Positions 42,276-50,456 of a DNA stretch of 64,000 nt are shown here, one piece after another (the stretch's first letter is position 1; the number at the start of each line of letters is the position of its first letter). The position numbers were made by a program, and so were the translations under genes. The notes beneath the pieces are model-generated. The model was not told the origin of the DNA. It made no database searches and saw nothing but the letters and a program-made list of their open reading frames with translations. The stretch is taken from the NCBI RefSeq assembly GCF_008932115.1, contig NZ_CP044543.1, positions 5,028,501-5,092,500 on the forward strand, read 5' to 3'. The stretch is from Bradyrhizobium betae (lineage in GTDB: Bacteria; Pseudomonadota; Alphaproteobacteria; Rhizobiales; Xanthobacteraceae).

Positions 42276-43832
42276 TTACTTGCTCACCTTCTCCCACAGC
42301 CACTTCGCCACCGCATCCGGTGAGGAATTCGCATCGTTGCCGGCGGCACGCAAATTGGCTTCGCGCATCGTGGCGATGTCGATCTTGCCGAGCAGCGGAT
42401 TGAGCGCCGTCTTGAGCCGTTCGTCGCCGGCACGTTTCGGCGCCAGCAGCAGGATGGCATCGTAGGGCGGGATCGCGTGCCTGGGATCGTCGAGCGCCGT
42501 GAGATCGTATTTCGCGATCAGGCCGTCACTGGTGTAGCCCGCGATCACGTCGACCTCGCCGCTGGCGACTGCCGCATACATGAAGTCCGGCTGCATCTGG
42601 CGCTGGGCGCGGAACGAAAGGCCATAGGTCTTTTGCAGCGCCGCCCATTCGGGGCGCGAGAAGAACTCGTAGTCGCCGGCAATCGACAGCTTCGGAGCAT
42701 GCGCCGCGAGATCGGCGATGGACCGGATGCCAAGCGCCTCGGCGCGCACCTTCGGCATCACCAGCGCATAGGCATTCTCGAAGCCGAGCTCGCCGAGCAG
42801 GGTGACGTTGTCCTTGGCGAGCGCCGTCTTCAGCTCCGCCAATAATTCCGCACGCGGCTTGATGTCGGTGCGGTGAAGCTGATTGGCCCAGAGCGTGCCG
42901 GAATAGTCGACATAGAGGTCGATATCTCCTGCCTTCAACGCCTCGAAGATCACGCTCGAGCCGAGACCTGATCGCGCGGTGGAGGGCAGGCCGCCCGCCT
43001 GGAGACGATCCCGGAGCAGCGCCGAGAGCACATATTGCTCGGCGAAGGTCTTGGCGCCGACCACGTAACCCTGCGACGTGCGGCCCATCGAGGGCACCAG
43101 GGTCGCTGCGACCAGCGCCGCGATCCCGGCGGCGCCGAGCCCGGTGCGTAGGCGGCTGCGCCGGCGCAGGCCGCTCTCGATCAGTCCAAGCAGTTGATCT
43201 ACGGCGAGCGCGAGCAGGGCCGATGCAAAGCAGCCGAACAGCACGAACACCCAGTTCTGGGTCTGCAATCCCGCAAAGATGTAGTTGCCGAGGCTGGTTT
43301 GCCCGATCGGCGTCGACAACGTTGCGGTGCCGATTACCCACACCGCGGCGGTGCGGATGCCCGCCATCATCACCGGCAGCGCCAGCGGCAGCTCGACCAT
43401 CACGAGCGACTGCCGCGAGGTCATGCCGACTCCCTCCGCGGCTTCGATCAACGCGGGATCGATGCCGTTCAGTCCGGTGATGCCGTTGCGCAGCACCGGC
43501 AGCATCGAATAGAGCGCCAGCGCCAGCACCGCCGGCAGGAAACCGAAGGCGGAGAAGGAGACACCGAACCAGGCCAGTGTCAGCGACGCCGCCGCGAGCA
43601 GCAGCGGATAGAACAGCGCGAGCAGCGCCAGCCCGGGCACCGTCTGCACGATGCTCGCAAAAGCAAGCAGGATGCTCCGCGGCGCCGGACGATTGCGGGT
43701 CAGGATCGCCAGCGGCAGGCTGACGGCGAGACCCAGCGCCAGCGCGGCGAGGCTCACCCGCACATGGTTGCCGAGATAGTCGGGCAAATGCGACAGCGCC
43801 TCGCCCCAGCGCGGATCGGAGAGGAGGCTCAT
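42276..43832 (-). CDS. ABC transporter permease fused to substrate-binding domain (OpuA/ProWX or EgtU type)
   Basis: A 518-residue fusion. Residues about 1-215 are a ProW-type permease with five to six helices and the coupling motif EAAEGVGMTSRQSLVMVELP. After a further helix (about 225-245) comes an OpuAC-type binding domain (about 250-515: VVGAKTFAEQYVLSALLRDR, then DLYVDYSGTLWANQ). Such fusions take up quaternary amines such as glycine betaine, choline or carnitine, or ergothioneine in EgtU. The ATPase gene starts just upstream and overlaps by 4 bases. Ligand not resolved. Confidence 0.88.
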   Translation of the reverse strand: MSLLSDPRWGEALSHLPDYLGNHVRVSLAALALGLAVSLPLAILTRNRPAPRSILLAFASIVQTVPGLALLALFYPLLLAAASLTLAWFGVSFSAFGFLPAVLALALYSMLPVLRNGITGLNGIDPALIEAAEGVGMTSRQSLVMVELPLALPVMMAGIRTAAVWVIGTATLSTPIGQTSLGNYIFAGLQTQNWVFVLFGCFASALLALAVDQLLGLIESGLRRRSRLRTGLGAAGIAALVAATLVPSMGRTSQGYVVGAKTFAEQYVLSALLRDRLQAGGLPSTARSGLGSSVIFEALKAGDIDLYVDYSGTLWANQLHRTDIKPRAELLAELKTALAKDNVTLLGELGFENAYALVMPKVRAEALGIRSIADLAAHAPKLSIAGDYEFFSRPEWAALQKTYGLSFRAQRQMQPDFMYAAVASGEVDVIAGYTSDGLIAKYDLTALDDPRHAIPPYDAILLLAPKRAGDERLKTALNPLLGKIDIATMREANLRAAGNDANSSPDAVAKWLWEKVSK

Positions 43833-44596
43833 GCCGCACCGCCCTGCGGCAGCAGCGCGTTCAGCCGCTCGACCTGGCGCCGCGGCGTGCGCAACAGCTC
43901 CAGCACATAGTTGTCGCTGCTCCCGGACAGCTGCGCCGGCGTGCCCTGCGCCAGCAGCTTTCCGCCGCGCATCACCGCGATGCGGTCGGCGAGCAGGATC
44001 GCCTCCGTCATGTCATGCGTGATCATCACCGTGGTCAGCCCGAGGCTGCGGTGGAGCGCACGATAGTCGTCGCCCAGCGCATCACGGGTGAGGGGATCGA
44101 GCGCGCCGAACGGCTCGTCCATCAGCACGATGCGTGGTTTTGCCGCGAGCGCCCGTGCCACGCCGACGCGCTGCCGCTGGCCGCCCGAGAGTGCTTCGGG
44201 CAGCCGGTCGCGATGGGCGGTCCGGTCGAGTTGCACGAGCTCAAGCAGCTCGTCGACACGCGTTGCAATCGCCGTTGCCGGTTCGCCCAGCAGCTTTGGC
44301 GTGATCCCGATATTGTCCGCAACGCTCAAATGCGGGAACAGTCCACCGCTCTGGAAGACGTAGCCAATTCGCCGCCGCAGCGCGACAGGATCGACATTCC
44401 GCACGTCCTTGCCCTCGACCGTGATCGTGCCGCCATCGGCCTCGATCAGCCGGTTGGCGAGCCGCAGCAATGTGGTCTTGCCAGATCCCGAGCCGCCGAC
44501 GATGGCCAGAAACTCGCCCTCGGCGATGTCGAGCGACGCATCGTCGACAGCCTTGAGGTGACCGAAGCTCTTGCTGACATGGGAGTAGCCAATCAT
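43829..44596 (-). CDS. ABC transporter ATPase for the fused quaternary-amine-type transporter
   Basis: A 255-residue ATPase: Walker A GGSGSGKT, signature LSGGQRQRVGVARALAAKP, Walker B IVLMDEPFGALDPLTRD, switch His MITHDMTEA. It resembles ProV/OpuCA but has no C-terminal CBS domains, so the ionic-strength sensing of OpuA-type systems is absent. I choose ATG 44596 (MIGYSHVSKSFG), preceded by AGGACG; ATG 44611 or 44677 in frame would add sequence unlike the family. Overlaps the fused permease by 4 bases. Confidence 0.9.
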   Translation of the reverse strand: MIGYSHVSKSFGHLKAVDDASLDIAEGEFLAIVGGSGSGKTTLLRLANRLIEADGGTITVEGKDVRNVDPVALRRRIGYVFQSGGLFPHLSVADNIGITPKLLGEPATAIATRVDELLELVQLDRTAHRDRLPEALSGGQRQRVGVARALAAKPRIVLMDEPFGALDPLTRDALGDDYRALHRSLGLTTVMITHDMTEAILLADRIAVMRGGKLLAQGTPAQLSGSSDNYVLELLRTPRRQVERLNALLPQGGAA

Positions 44597-44745
44597 CGTC
44601 CTGGACGGCATCGGGCGGGGGCTCACTTCGCTGACCCGCCCACCGAGGGAGGGGATGACGAGGCCCATGCGTAGCACGCTTGGCGGCTTGATTGAACTTG
44701 GCCGCGCGAGCGGCTAAGGCATCGGGCCAAGTTCGGAGGGAACAC

Positions 44746-45564
44746 ATGACAACGCCGACAGCGGTGGCGCTGGAAGATGCCAAGGTCGCGTTCCGGCTCG
44801 GGGACGGACGGGTCTATACGGCGGTGGAGAAGGCGCATCTGGCGGTCGCCCAGGGCGAGTTCGTCGCCATTGTCGGCCCGACCGGATGCGGAAAATCCAC
44901 GCTGCTCAACGTCGCGGCCGGACTGCTGAAGCCGGCGGCGGGCAGCGTCAGGATATTCGACCGGCCGCTCGCGGGGCTGAACCGGGATGCCGGCTACCTG
45001 TTCCAGGCCGATGCCTTGTTCCCCTGGAAGACCGCGCTCGACAATGTCGCCATTGGGCTCGACATCATGGGGGCGCCGCGTGCCGAGGCGGTGCAGCGCG
45101 CGCAGAAATGGCTCACGGCCGTCGGCCTCGGCGCATTCGCCAATCGTTATCCGCACATGCTCTCCGGCGGCCAGCGCAAGCGCGTGGCGCTGGCGCAGGT
45201 CCTGATCCGCGATCCCAAAATCCTCCTGATGGACGAGCCGTTCGGGCCGCTCGATGCGCAGACCCGCCAGGTGATGGGCAATCTGCTGCTCGACCTCTGG
45301 AATGCCGACCGCAAGGCGGTGCTGTTCGTCACCCACGATCTCGAAGAGGCGATCGCGCTCGCCGATCGCGTCGTGATCATGTCGGCCGGGCCGTCCTCGC
45401 GCATCATCGGCGACTGGCGCGTCGGCTTGCAGCGCCCGCGCGACATTTTCGAGGTGCGGCTTGACAAGGAGTTCCACGCGCTCCACCGCGAGATCTGGAA
45501 CGTGCTCAAGGACGAGGTGATGAAGGGCTACGCGCAATCCACCCAAGCGGCGGAGGCGGTCTGA
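44746..45564 (+). CDS. NitT/TauT-type ABC transporter ATPase
   Basis: A 272-residue ATPase: Walker A GPTGCGKST, Q-loop LFQADALFPWKTALDN (the PW motif is usual for nitrate/sulfonate/thiamine-precursor systems), signature LSGGQRKRVALAQ, Walker B ILLMDEPFGPLDAQTR, switch His VTHDLEEA. GGAGGG precedes ATG 44746. The permease gene overlaps by one base. The matching binding protein is not adjacent; the one at 50457 is the best candidate. Confidence 0.9.
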   Translation: MTTPTAVALEDAKVAFRLGDGRVYTAVEKAHLAVAQGEFVAIVGPTGCGKSTLLNVAAGLLKPAAGSVRIFDRPLAGLNRDAGYLFQADALFPWKTALDNVAIGLDIMGAPRAEAVQRAQKWLTAVGLGAFANRYPHMLSGGQRKRVALAQVLIRDPKILLMDEPFGPLDAQTRQVMGNLLLDLWNADRKAVLFVTHDLEEAIALADRVVIMSAGPSSRIIGDWRVGLQRPRDIFEVRLDKEFHALHREIWNVLKDEVMKGYAQSTQAAEAV

Positions 45565-46349
45565 TGTCGCGCGTCACGCTGCTTGCGCTGCAAGTCCTTG
45601 TCGCCGTGGTTTGCGTCGCGCTGTGGCAGTTGCTGTCGACCGTGCCGGTGTTCGGCAAGATCCTGCTGCCGCCGTTCTTCTTCTCCAATCCGGTCGACGT
45701 CCTCGCCCAGATCGTCAAATGGTTTTCGTCCGGCGTGATCTGGAAGCATCTCGGCATCACGCTGACGGAATCAATCCTGGCCTTCGTGATCGGATCGGCC
45801 GGCGGTGTGCTGGTCGGGTTCTGGTTCGCGCGCCAGCCGCTCGTCGCCGCGGTGTTCGACCCTTACGTCAAGATGGTGAACGCGTTGCCGCGCGTCGTGC
45901 TGGCGCCGATCTTCGCGCTGTGGCTCGGCCTCGGCATCTGGTCAAAGGTCGCGCTCGGCGTGACGCTGGTGTTCTTCATCGTGTTCTTCAACGTCTATCA
46001 GGGTGTGAAAGAGGTCAGTCGCACCGTGCTCGACAACGGCCGTATGCTCGGCATGAGTGAGCGGCAGTTGATGCGGCACGTCTATTGGCCGTCGGCGCTG
46101 TCCTGGATGTTCTCCTCGCTGCATACGTCGGTCGGCTTCGCCGTGGTCGGCGCGGTCGTCGGCGAATATCTGGGATCGGCGGCCGGGCTCGGCTACCTCA
46201 TTCAGCAGGCCGAAGGTGTGTTCGACGTCGCTGGCGTGTTCGCCGGCATGTTCGTGCTGTCGGCCTTTGTCATCCTGATCGATTATGGGGTTACGCTGGT
46301 GGAGCGACGCCTGCTGGTGTGGCGGCCGACCGTGGACGGGCGCGGCTAG
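45564..46349 (+). CDS. NitT/TauT-type ABC transporter permease
   Basis: A 261-residue membrane protein with six helices (N-terminal one at about 5-25) and the coupling loop GRMLGMSERQLMRHVYWPSAL. It forms the channel with the ATPase at 44746. The family imports sulfonates, nitrate, pyrimidine precursors, aromatic acids and similar compounds; nothing here fixes the ligand. Confidence 0.9.
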   Translation: MSRVTLLALQVLVAVVCVALWQLLSTVPVFGKILLPPFFFSNPVDVLAQIVKWFSSGVIWKHLGITLTESILAFVIGSAGGVLVGFWFARQPLVAAVFDPYVKMVNALPRVVLAPIFALWLGLGIWSKVALGVTLVFFIVFFNVYQGVKEVSRTVLDNGRMLGMSERQLMRHVYWPSALSWMFSSLHTSVGFAVVGAVVGEYLGSAAGLGYLIQQAEGVFDVAGVFAGMFVLSAFVILIDYGVTLVERRLLVWRPTVDGRG

Positions 46350-46391
46350 GCCGCCGCGCCCGTCCGCTGACGTTTATGTGATCGACCGGCT

Positions 46392-46416
46392 GGAATAGAA
46401 CGCGCGCCCACGCGTC
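46392..46416 (+). promoter_or_regulatory. Candidate ECF-sigma promoter
   Basis: GGAAT (46392-46396), 16 bases, CGTC (46413-46416), matching the general GGAAC-N16/17-CGT(C/T) form recognised by ECF sigma factors. It lies 36 bases before the DUF305 start, at the head of a four-gene set that includes an ECF sigma factor, and so could be autoregulated. Sequence match is short; support is positional. Confidence 0.4.
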
Positions 46417-46421
46417 AAACC

Positions 46422-46443
46422 CCCATGCAACCACCTGCATGGG
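46422..46443 (+). promoter_or_regulatory. Hairpin overlapping the DUF305 ribosome-binding site
   Basis: CCCATGCA (46422-46429), loop ACCACC, TGCATGGG (46436-46443): a perfect 8-bp stem whose 3' arm includes the first three bases of the GGGAG ribosome-binding site (46441-46445) for ATG 46452. It could tune translation or respond to a factor; it directly follows the ECF-like promoter. Confidence 0.45.
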
Positions 46444-46451
46444 AGTTCAGG

Positions 46452-46988
46452 ATGCCCCCCTCACAGTTTCGCCGCGCGGTAGCGGCGCTCGCAGGCAGAT
46501 GTCGATGCCCGAGGCCTGGCCTCGGCACGGCGCTGATCTGCGCGCGGGTTCTCGTCGCATTCGCACTTCCTCCACTTGTATTCGCACATGAATCTCATCC
46601 GGTCGCTCCGCCGGTTGCGCTCAGTTCCGAGGAGAGCGTCTTCCTGCAAGAGAACGATGCCGCCATGACCAGGATGATGAACGACATGGCGGCCAAGCCG
46701 ACCGGTGACATCGATCGCGACTTTGTCGCGATGATGAGCCCGCATCATCAGGGCGCCATCGACATGGCGGTGATCGAGTTGCGATACGGCAAGAACGAGC
46801 AACTGCGCCGCATCGCCCAGGAAATCATCGTCGACCAGATGCAGGAGATCGCCGCCATGAAGCTCGCCATCGGCGAGCCGGCGACCGACACCACGCCTGC
46901 TCCGACCCAGCCGCAATCCGTTCCCATCGCAACCGTTCATCATCATCAGGGAATGCAGATGGACATGTCCCCTGGAATGAAGAAGTAG
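46452..46988 (+). CDS. DUF305 protein with Met/His-rich tail, exported
   Basis: A 178-residue protein with an N-terminal hydrophobic export segment (about residues 25-45, ending VFAHES). The DUF305 four-helix domain has DRDFVAMMSPHHQGAIDMA (about 93-112) with the HHQGA signature. The C-terminal tail contains HHHQGMQMDMSPGM, a plausible copper or other soft-metal site. DUF305 proteins are ferritin-like and frequently linked to copper handling. First gene of a set with a beta-propeller, an ECF sigma factor and its anti-sigma factor. Confidence 0.82.
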   Translation: MPPSQFRRAVAALAGRCRCPRPGLGTALICARVLVAFALPPLVFAHESHPVAPPVALSSEESVFLQENDAAMTRMMNDMAAKPTGDIDRDFVAMMSPHHQGAIDMAVIELRYGKNEQLRRIAQEIIVDQMQEIAAMKLAIGEPATDTTPAPTQPQSVPIATVHHHQGMQMDMSPGMKK

Positions 46989-46997
46989 GAGCCGCAG

Positions 46998-48467
46998 ATG
47001 ACCACGTTACGAAGCCATACGATGAAGAGCATTTTCCTGGCGGCCACGATGCTGGCGACGGGTTCGGCCGCATGGGCAGGACAGGCGCCGGGCGCGCTGT
47101 CCGCCCTCGACATTCCGATCAGTCATCACGATCGCGTCTACGCGGCGGAGCAGTTCTCGAATACGGTTTCGGTCACCGACCCCGTCGACAACAAGCTGCT
47201 TGGCGTGATCCGGCTTGGCGACCCGCAGCCCGGCAATTTCAGCCCGCTCTACAAGGGCCAGGTGCTCGTCCACGGCATGGGGTTCTCGCCCGATCACAAG
47301 ACGCTCGCCGTCGTCTCGATAGGCTCGAATTCGGTGAGCTTCATCGACACCGCAACCAACGCGGTCAAGCACGTGACCTATGTCGGGCGGTCGCCACACG
47401 AGGCGTTCTTTACACCTGATGGCAAGGAGGTCTGGGTCACCGTCCGCGGCGAAAACTACATTTCCGTCATCGACCCGATCAGCTTCAAGGAGACAACCCG
47501 CATCACGACGCCGAACGGCCCGGGCATGCAGATTTTCTCGCCCGACGGCAAGTACGGCTACATCTGCTCGTCCTTCAATCCCGAGACCGACGTCGTCTCG
47601 GTGGCCGAGCACAGGATCATCGCCACTGTGAAGCAGGAGAGCCCGTTCTGTCCGAACATCGCGGCGACGCCGGATGGAAACCAGGTGTGGTTCACACTGA
47701 AGGACGTCGGCCGGACACAGGTGTTCAACGCGAGACCTCCGTTCAACGCGATCAGGACGATCGACACCGGGCCGATTACCAATCACGTCAACTTCGCGCA
47801 CACCGCCAAGGGAACATTCGCCTATGTCACCATCGGTGGTCTGAACGAGGTGAAGGTGTTCCGCACCGACGACTTCTCGCAGGTCGCCACGATCCCCGTC
47901 GGCAATCTGCCGCACGGCGTGTGGCCGTCCGGTGACGGCACCCGCATCTATGTGGGGCTGGAAAACGCCGACGCGCTTGCGGCGATCGATACGGCGACCA
48001 ACAAGGTGATCGGGAACGTTCCGATCGGCCAGGCGCCGCAGGCGATCGTCTATGTTCCGAATGCTGCGCCTGACCCGGATGACCGCCAGAACCTGCAGGT
48101 GCTCGGCGTGGCCGGCCAGGTCGCTCATCTGGCGCTCGCGTCGAAAGACGGCACAAAGCTCGGCAAGACGCCGACCAGCGTCTCACTGTTCGATCAGGGC
48201 CTGATCCAGATCTTGCAGGCTTCGGTGACGGGACTTCAGCCCAAGCAGAAATATGTGTTGGCGTTTGCGGAACGCAGTGACGGGAGCGGCCCGTTGCAGC
48301 CGCTGGCAGCCTTCATGACGAACCCGGCCGGATCCGCTATCGTCAACGCGGCTGGTCCGATCCGGCAGATCGTCGACCAGTCTGCCGCAGCTGCAAGGCG
48401 CTATCTGGTGATAGCGTCCGGCGACGCGGCGATGCCGGGCGAGGCGGTCCAGATCGAGGCTCAATGA
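46998..48467 (+). CDS. Exported YVTN-family beta-propeller protein
   Basis: A 489-residue secreted protein: signal peptide to about residue 28, then seven or so YVTN/YncE-like repeats, for example NTVSVTDPVDNKLLGVIRLG, NSVSFIDTATNAVKHVTYVG, NYISVIDPISFKETTRITTP and DALAAIDTATNKVIGNVPIG. The last roughly 120 residues lack repeats and form a separate C-terminal domain. Such propellers act as binding scaffolds or quinoprotein-like domains; no catalytic residues are evident. GGAG precedes ATG 46998; an internal ATG at 47022 is possible. Gap to the DUF305 gene is 9 bases. Confidence 0.85.
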   Translation: MTTLRSHTMKSIFLAATMLATGSAAWAGQAPGALSALDIPISHHDRVYAAEQFSNTVSVTDPVDNKLLGVIRLGDPQPGNFSPLYKGQVLVHGMGFSPDHKTLAVVSIGSNSVSFIDTATNAVKHVTYVGRSPHEAFFTPDGKEVWVTVRGENYISVIDPISFKETTRITTPNGPGMQIFSPDGKYGYICSSFNPETDVVSVAEHRIIATVKQESPFCPNIAATPDGNQVWFTLKDVGRTQVFNARPPFNAIRTIDTGPITNHVNFAHTAKGTFAYVTIGGLNEVKVFRTDDFSQVATIPVGNLPHGVWPSGDGTRIYVGLENADALAAIDTATNKVIGNVPIGQAPQAIVYVPNAAPDPDDRQNLQVLGVAGQVAHLALASKDGTKLGKTPTSVSLFDQGLIQILQASVTGLQPKQKYVLAFAERSDGSGPLQPLAAFMTNPAGSAIVNAAGPIRQIVDQSAAAARRYLVIASGDAAMPGEAVQIEAQ

Positions 48468-48507
48468 CGGCGGTTCGAACGGCAATGGAGAGGTGGCGGA
48501 GCGCTTC

Positions 48508-49026
48508 ATGAAGGACATGCTGGTTCAGGTCGAGCCGCTGATCCCCGCGCTTCGCCGCTATGCGCGCGCGCTCATGCGCGAACGCGCGGCCGCCGACGAT
48601 CTGGTTCAGGATTGCCTGGAGCGCGCCGTCAGCCGCTGGCACCAGCGGCGCGACGGCAGCGTGCGCGCCTGGCTGTTCGCCATCCTTCACAACCTGGCGG
48701 TCACTCAATTTCGCCAGGCGGCAACGCGGGGCAGGCATATGCCGATCGACGATGCAGGCGACCAGGAGCTTGTCAGCGCGGCGGAGCAGGAGCACAGGCT
48801 GATCTACCAGGACGTCCTGGGCAAGCTTGCGAAACTCCCGGAGGAGCAGCGGGCGGTGTTGTTGCTGGTCGCAGTCGAGGATCTCTCTTACGCGGATGCC
48901 GCGGAGGTGCTGAACATCCCGATCGGGACCGTGATGTCGCGCCTGTCGCGTGCGCGGGAGAGACTGCAGCAGGAGATGGACGGCGTTGCGGCGGGAAATG
49001 TCGTGGCTTTGCGGAGTGTGAAATGA
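48508..49026 (+). CDS. ECF (sigma-70 family) RNA polymerase sigma factor
   Basis: A 172-residue ECF sigma factor. Region 2 spans about residues 10-75 (LRRYARALMRERAAADDLVQD, then CLERAVSRWHQRR, FAILHNLAVTQFRQ). Region 4 spans about 108-160 (LPEEQRAVLLLVAVEDLSYA then DAAEVLNIPIGTVMSRLSRARERL). GGAG lies seven bases before ATG 48508; GTG 48493 in frame is an alternative. The anti-sigma gene overlaps by 4 bases, the typical arrangement for a membrane-sequestered ECF sigma. Confidence 0.93.
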   Translation: MKDMLVQVEPLIPALRRYARALMRERAAADDLVQDCLERAVSRWHQRRDGSVRAWLFAILHNLAVTQFRQAATRGRHMPIDDAGDQELVSAAEQEHRLIYQDVLGKLAKLPEEQRAVLLLVAVEDLSYADAAEVLNIPIGTVMSRLSRARERLQQEMDGVAAGNVVALRSVK

Positions 49027-49796
49027 ATCAGCGGACGATCACCGAGGATGATCTCCACGCCTATGTGGACCAGGCCCTCGAGCCGGAGCGTCGCGCGGAG
49101 GTCGCATCCTATCTGGACGATCATCCGGATGCCGCCGCGCGTGTTGCGGGCTTCGTTGCCCAGCGTGAGCAGTTGCGCGGCGCGCTTGCGTCGATTGCCA
49201 ATGAGCCGTTGCCGGCAGAATTGAACTTGTCGCACATCATCGAGAGCCGAAAACGGCGTCCCCTGCGAACGTGGGGAGCGATCGCTGCGATGTTGCTCCT
49301 CGGTATCGGCGGTCTCGGCGGGTGGACCATGCGCAGCGTGTTGCAGGAAGGCTCGAACGGACTCTCTGCGCTGGCGCAGGAGGCGGCCTATTCCTATGGC
49401 GTCTACGCACCGGACCGCGTGCGGCCGGTCGAGATACGCGCCTCCGAGAGTGCGGAGCTCACACGATGGGTCTCCAGCCGGCTGAAACAGCCGGTGAAGG
49501 TGCCCGATCTCTCTGTCTCGGGCTACAGGCTGATGGGGGGGCGCCTGGTTGCGACGTCCCATGGCCCGGCCGCGATGTTCATGTACGACGACGATCGCGG
49601 CGACCGCCTCGTCGTGCTGACGCGTCCGATGAGCAACCGCAATCTGGATACGCCGATGATGCCGCAATCGACCGGCGATGTCGCGGGCTTCGTGTGGGCG
49701 GATGGCGGCATGGGTTACACGCTCGTCGGCCAGCTTCCGGGGGAGACCCTCAAGCCGATCGCAAACGAAATCCGGAAGCAGGCGCGCCCGATCTAG
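49023..49796 (+). CDS. Membrane anti-sigma factor
   Basis: A 257-residue protein with a cytoplasmic sigma-binding N-terminus (about residues 8-60, EDDLHAYVDQALEPERRAEV), one transmembrane helix at about 84-103 (WGAIAAMLLLGIGGLGGW) and a periplasmic domain of about 150 residues. It lacks the HxxxCxxC zinc motif of ZAS anti-sigmas, so sensing is probably by the periplasmic part. Its target is the sigma factor encoded just upstream (ATGA overlap). Confidence 0.88.
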   Translation: MNQRTITEDDLHAYVDQALEPERRAEVASYLDDHPDAAARVAGFVAQREQLRGALASIANEPLPAELNLSHIIESRKRRPLRTWGAIAAMLLLGIGGLGGWTMRSVLQEGSNGLSALAQEAAYSYGVYAPDRVRPVEIRASESAELTRWVSSRLKQPVKVPDLSVSGYRLMGGRLVATSHGPAAMFMYDDDRGDRLVVLTRPMSNRNLDTPMMPQSTGDVAGFVWADGGMGYTLVGQLPGETLKPIANEIRKQARPI

Positions 49797-49869
49797 CGCC
49801 GGAATTCACCAAGCGGGCCCGCGCAGCGGCGCGAGCCCGAACGCTCGCCCCGCCTTGACGCAGTGAGTC

Positions 49870-50319
49870 TCAATCCAGCAGCTTGGTATCATCCGGTGCC
49901 TGCGGCGGCGTCTTGATCGCGATGGCCTTGACCTGGCCGCTGATCGGCTTGGTGCCGCCATGCGGGGTGCCCTTCGGGATGATGACGAGGTCGCCCGGTT
50001 TCACCGCCACTTCCTTGTCGCCGAGCCAGATCGTGCCGGTTCCGTCGAGGATGTACTGGATCTCGTTGGTGTTGGGATGCATGTGCTTGGGCACGTTGCC
50101 GACCTGGATCGAGATGGTGGCGCCGTCGGCGCTCGCGAACATTTTCGAGCGATAGCCGACGTTGTTGGCGGGCCCGAGCGCATCGCCCTCCATCTCGCCG
50201 GTGTGGATGAGCTGCGCCGTGACGTTCTCGGCGGCGAGGGCCGGCCGGAGCAGCTGGTTGGCGCCGCATCCGGCGGCAAAGGCGGCGGCGATCGACAGCC
50301 CGATTGCAAGGCGATTCAT
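49870..50319 (-). CDS. Exported cupin-domain protein
   Basis: A 149-residue protein with an N-terminal export signal (residues 1-30; the AAGCG stretch is reminiscent of a lipobox but lacks Leu at -3) and a cupin fold. Metal ligands are in HMHPNTNEIQYILDGTGTI and PKGTPHGGTKP. It is convergent with the anti-sigma gene. ATG 50319 puts the signal peptide at the N-terminus; an upstream in-frame ATG at 50391 is unlikely. Enzymatic role unknown; periplasmic single cupins are often sugar or metal binders. Confidence 0.78.
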   Translation of the reverse strand: MNRLAIGLSIAAAFAAGCGANQLLRPALAAENVTAQLIHTGEMEGDALGPANNVGYRSKMFASADGATISIQVGNVPKHMHPNTNEIQYILDGTGTIWLGDKEVAVKPGDLVIIPKGTPHGGTKPISGQVKAIAIKTPPQAPDDTKLLD

Positions 50320-50456
50320 GGATGTTCTCCCCATCAAGAATTGTTGTTGTGGGCTCATGCTATTGCGCCGAAAGGCCGATGACCAGTGCATTTAGGCAGC
50401 GCTTCTCAAGCCGGTCCGGCTGCTCTATGGTGCCGCCAGCCGAACGGAGGAAACCA

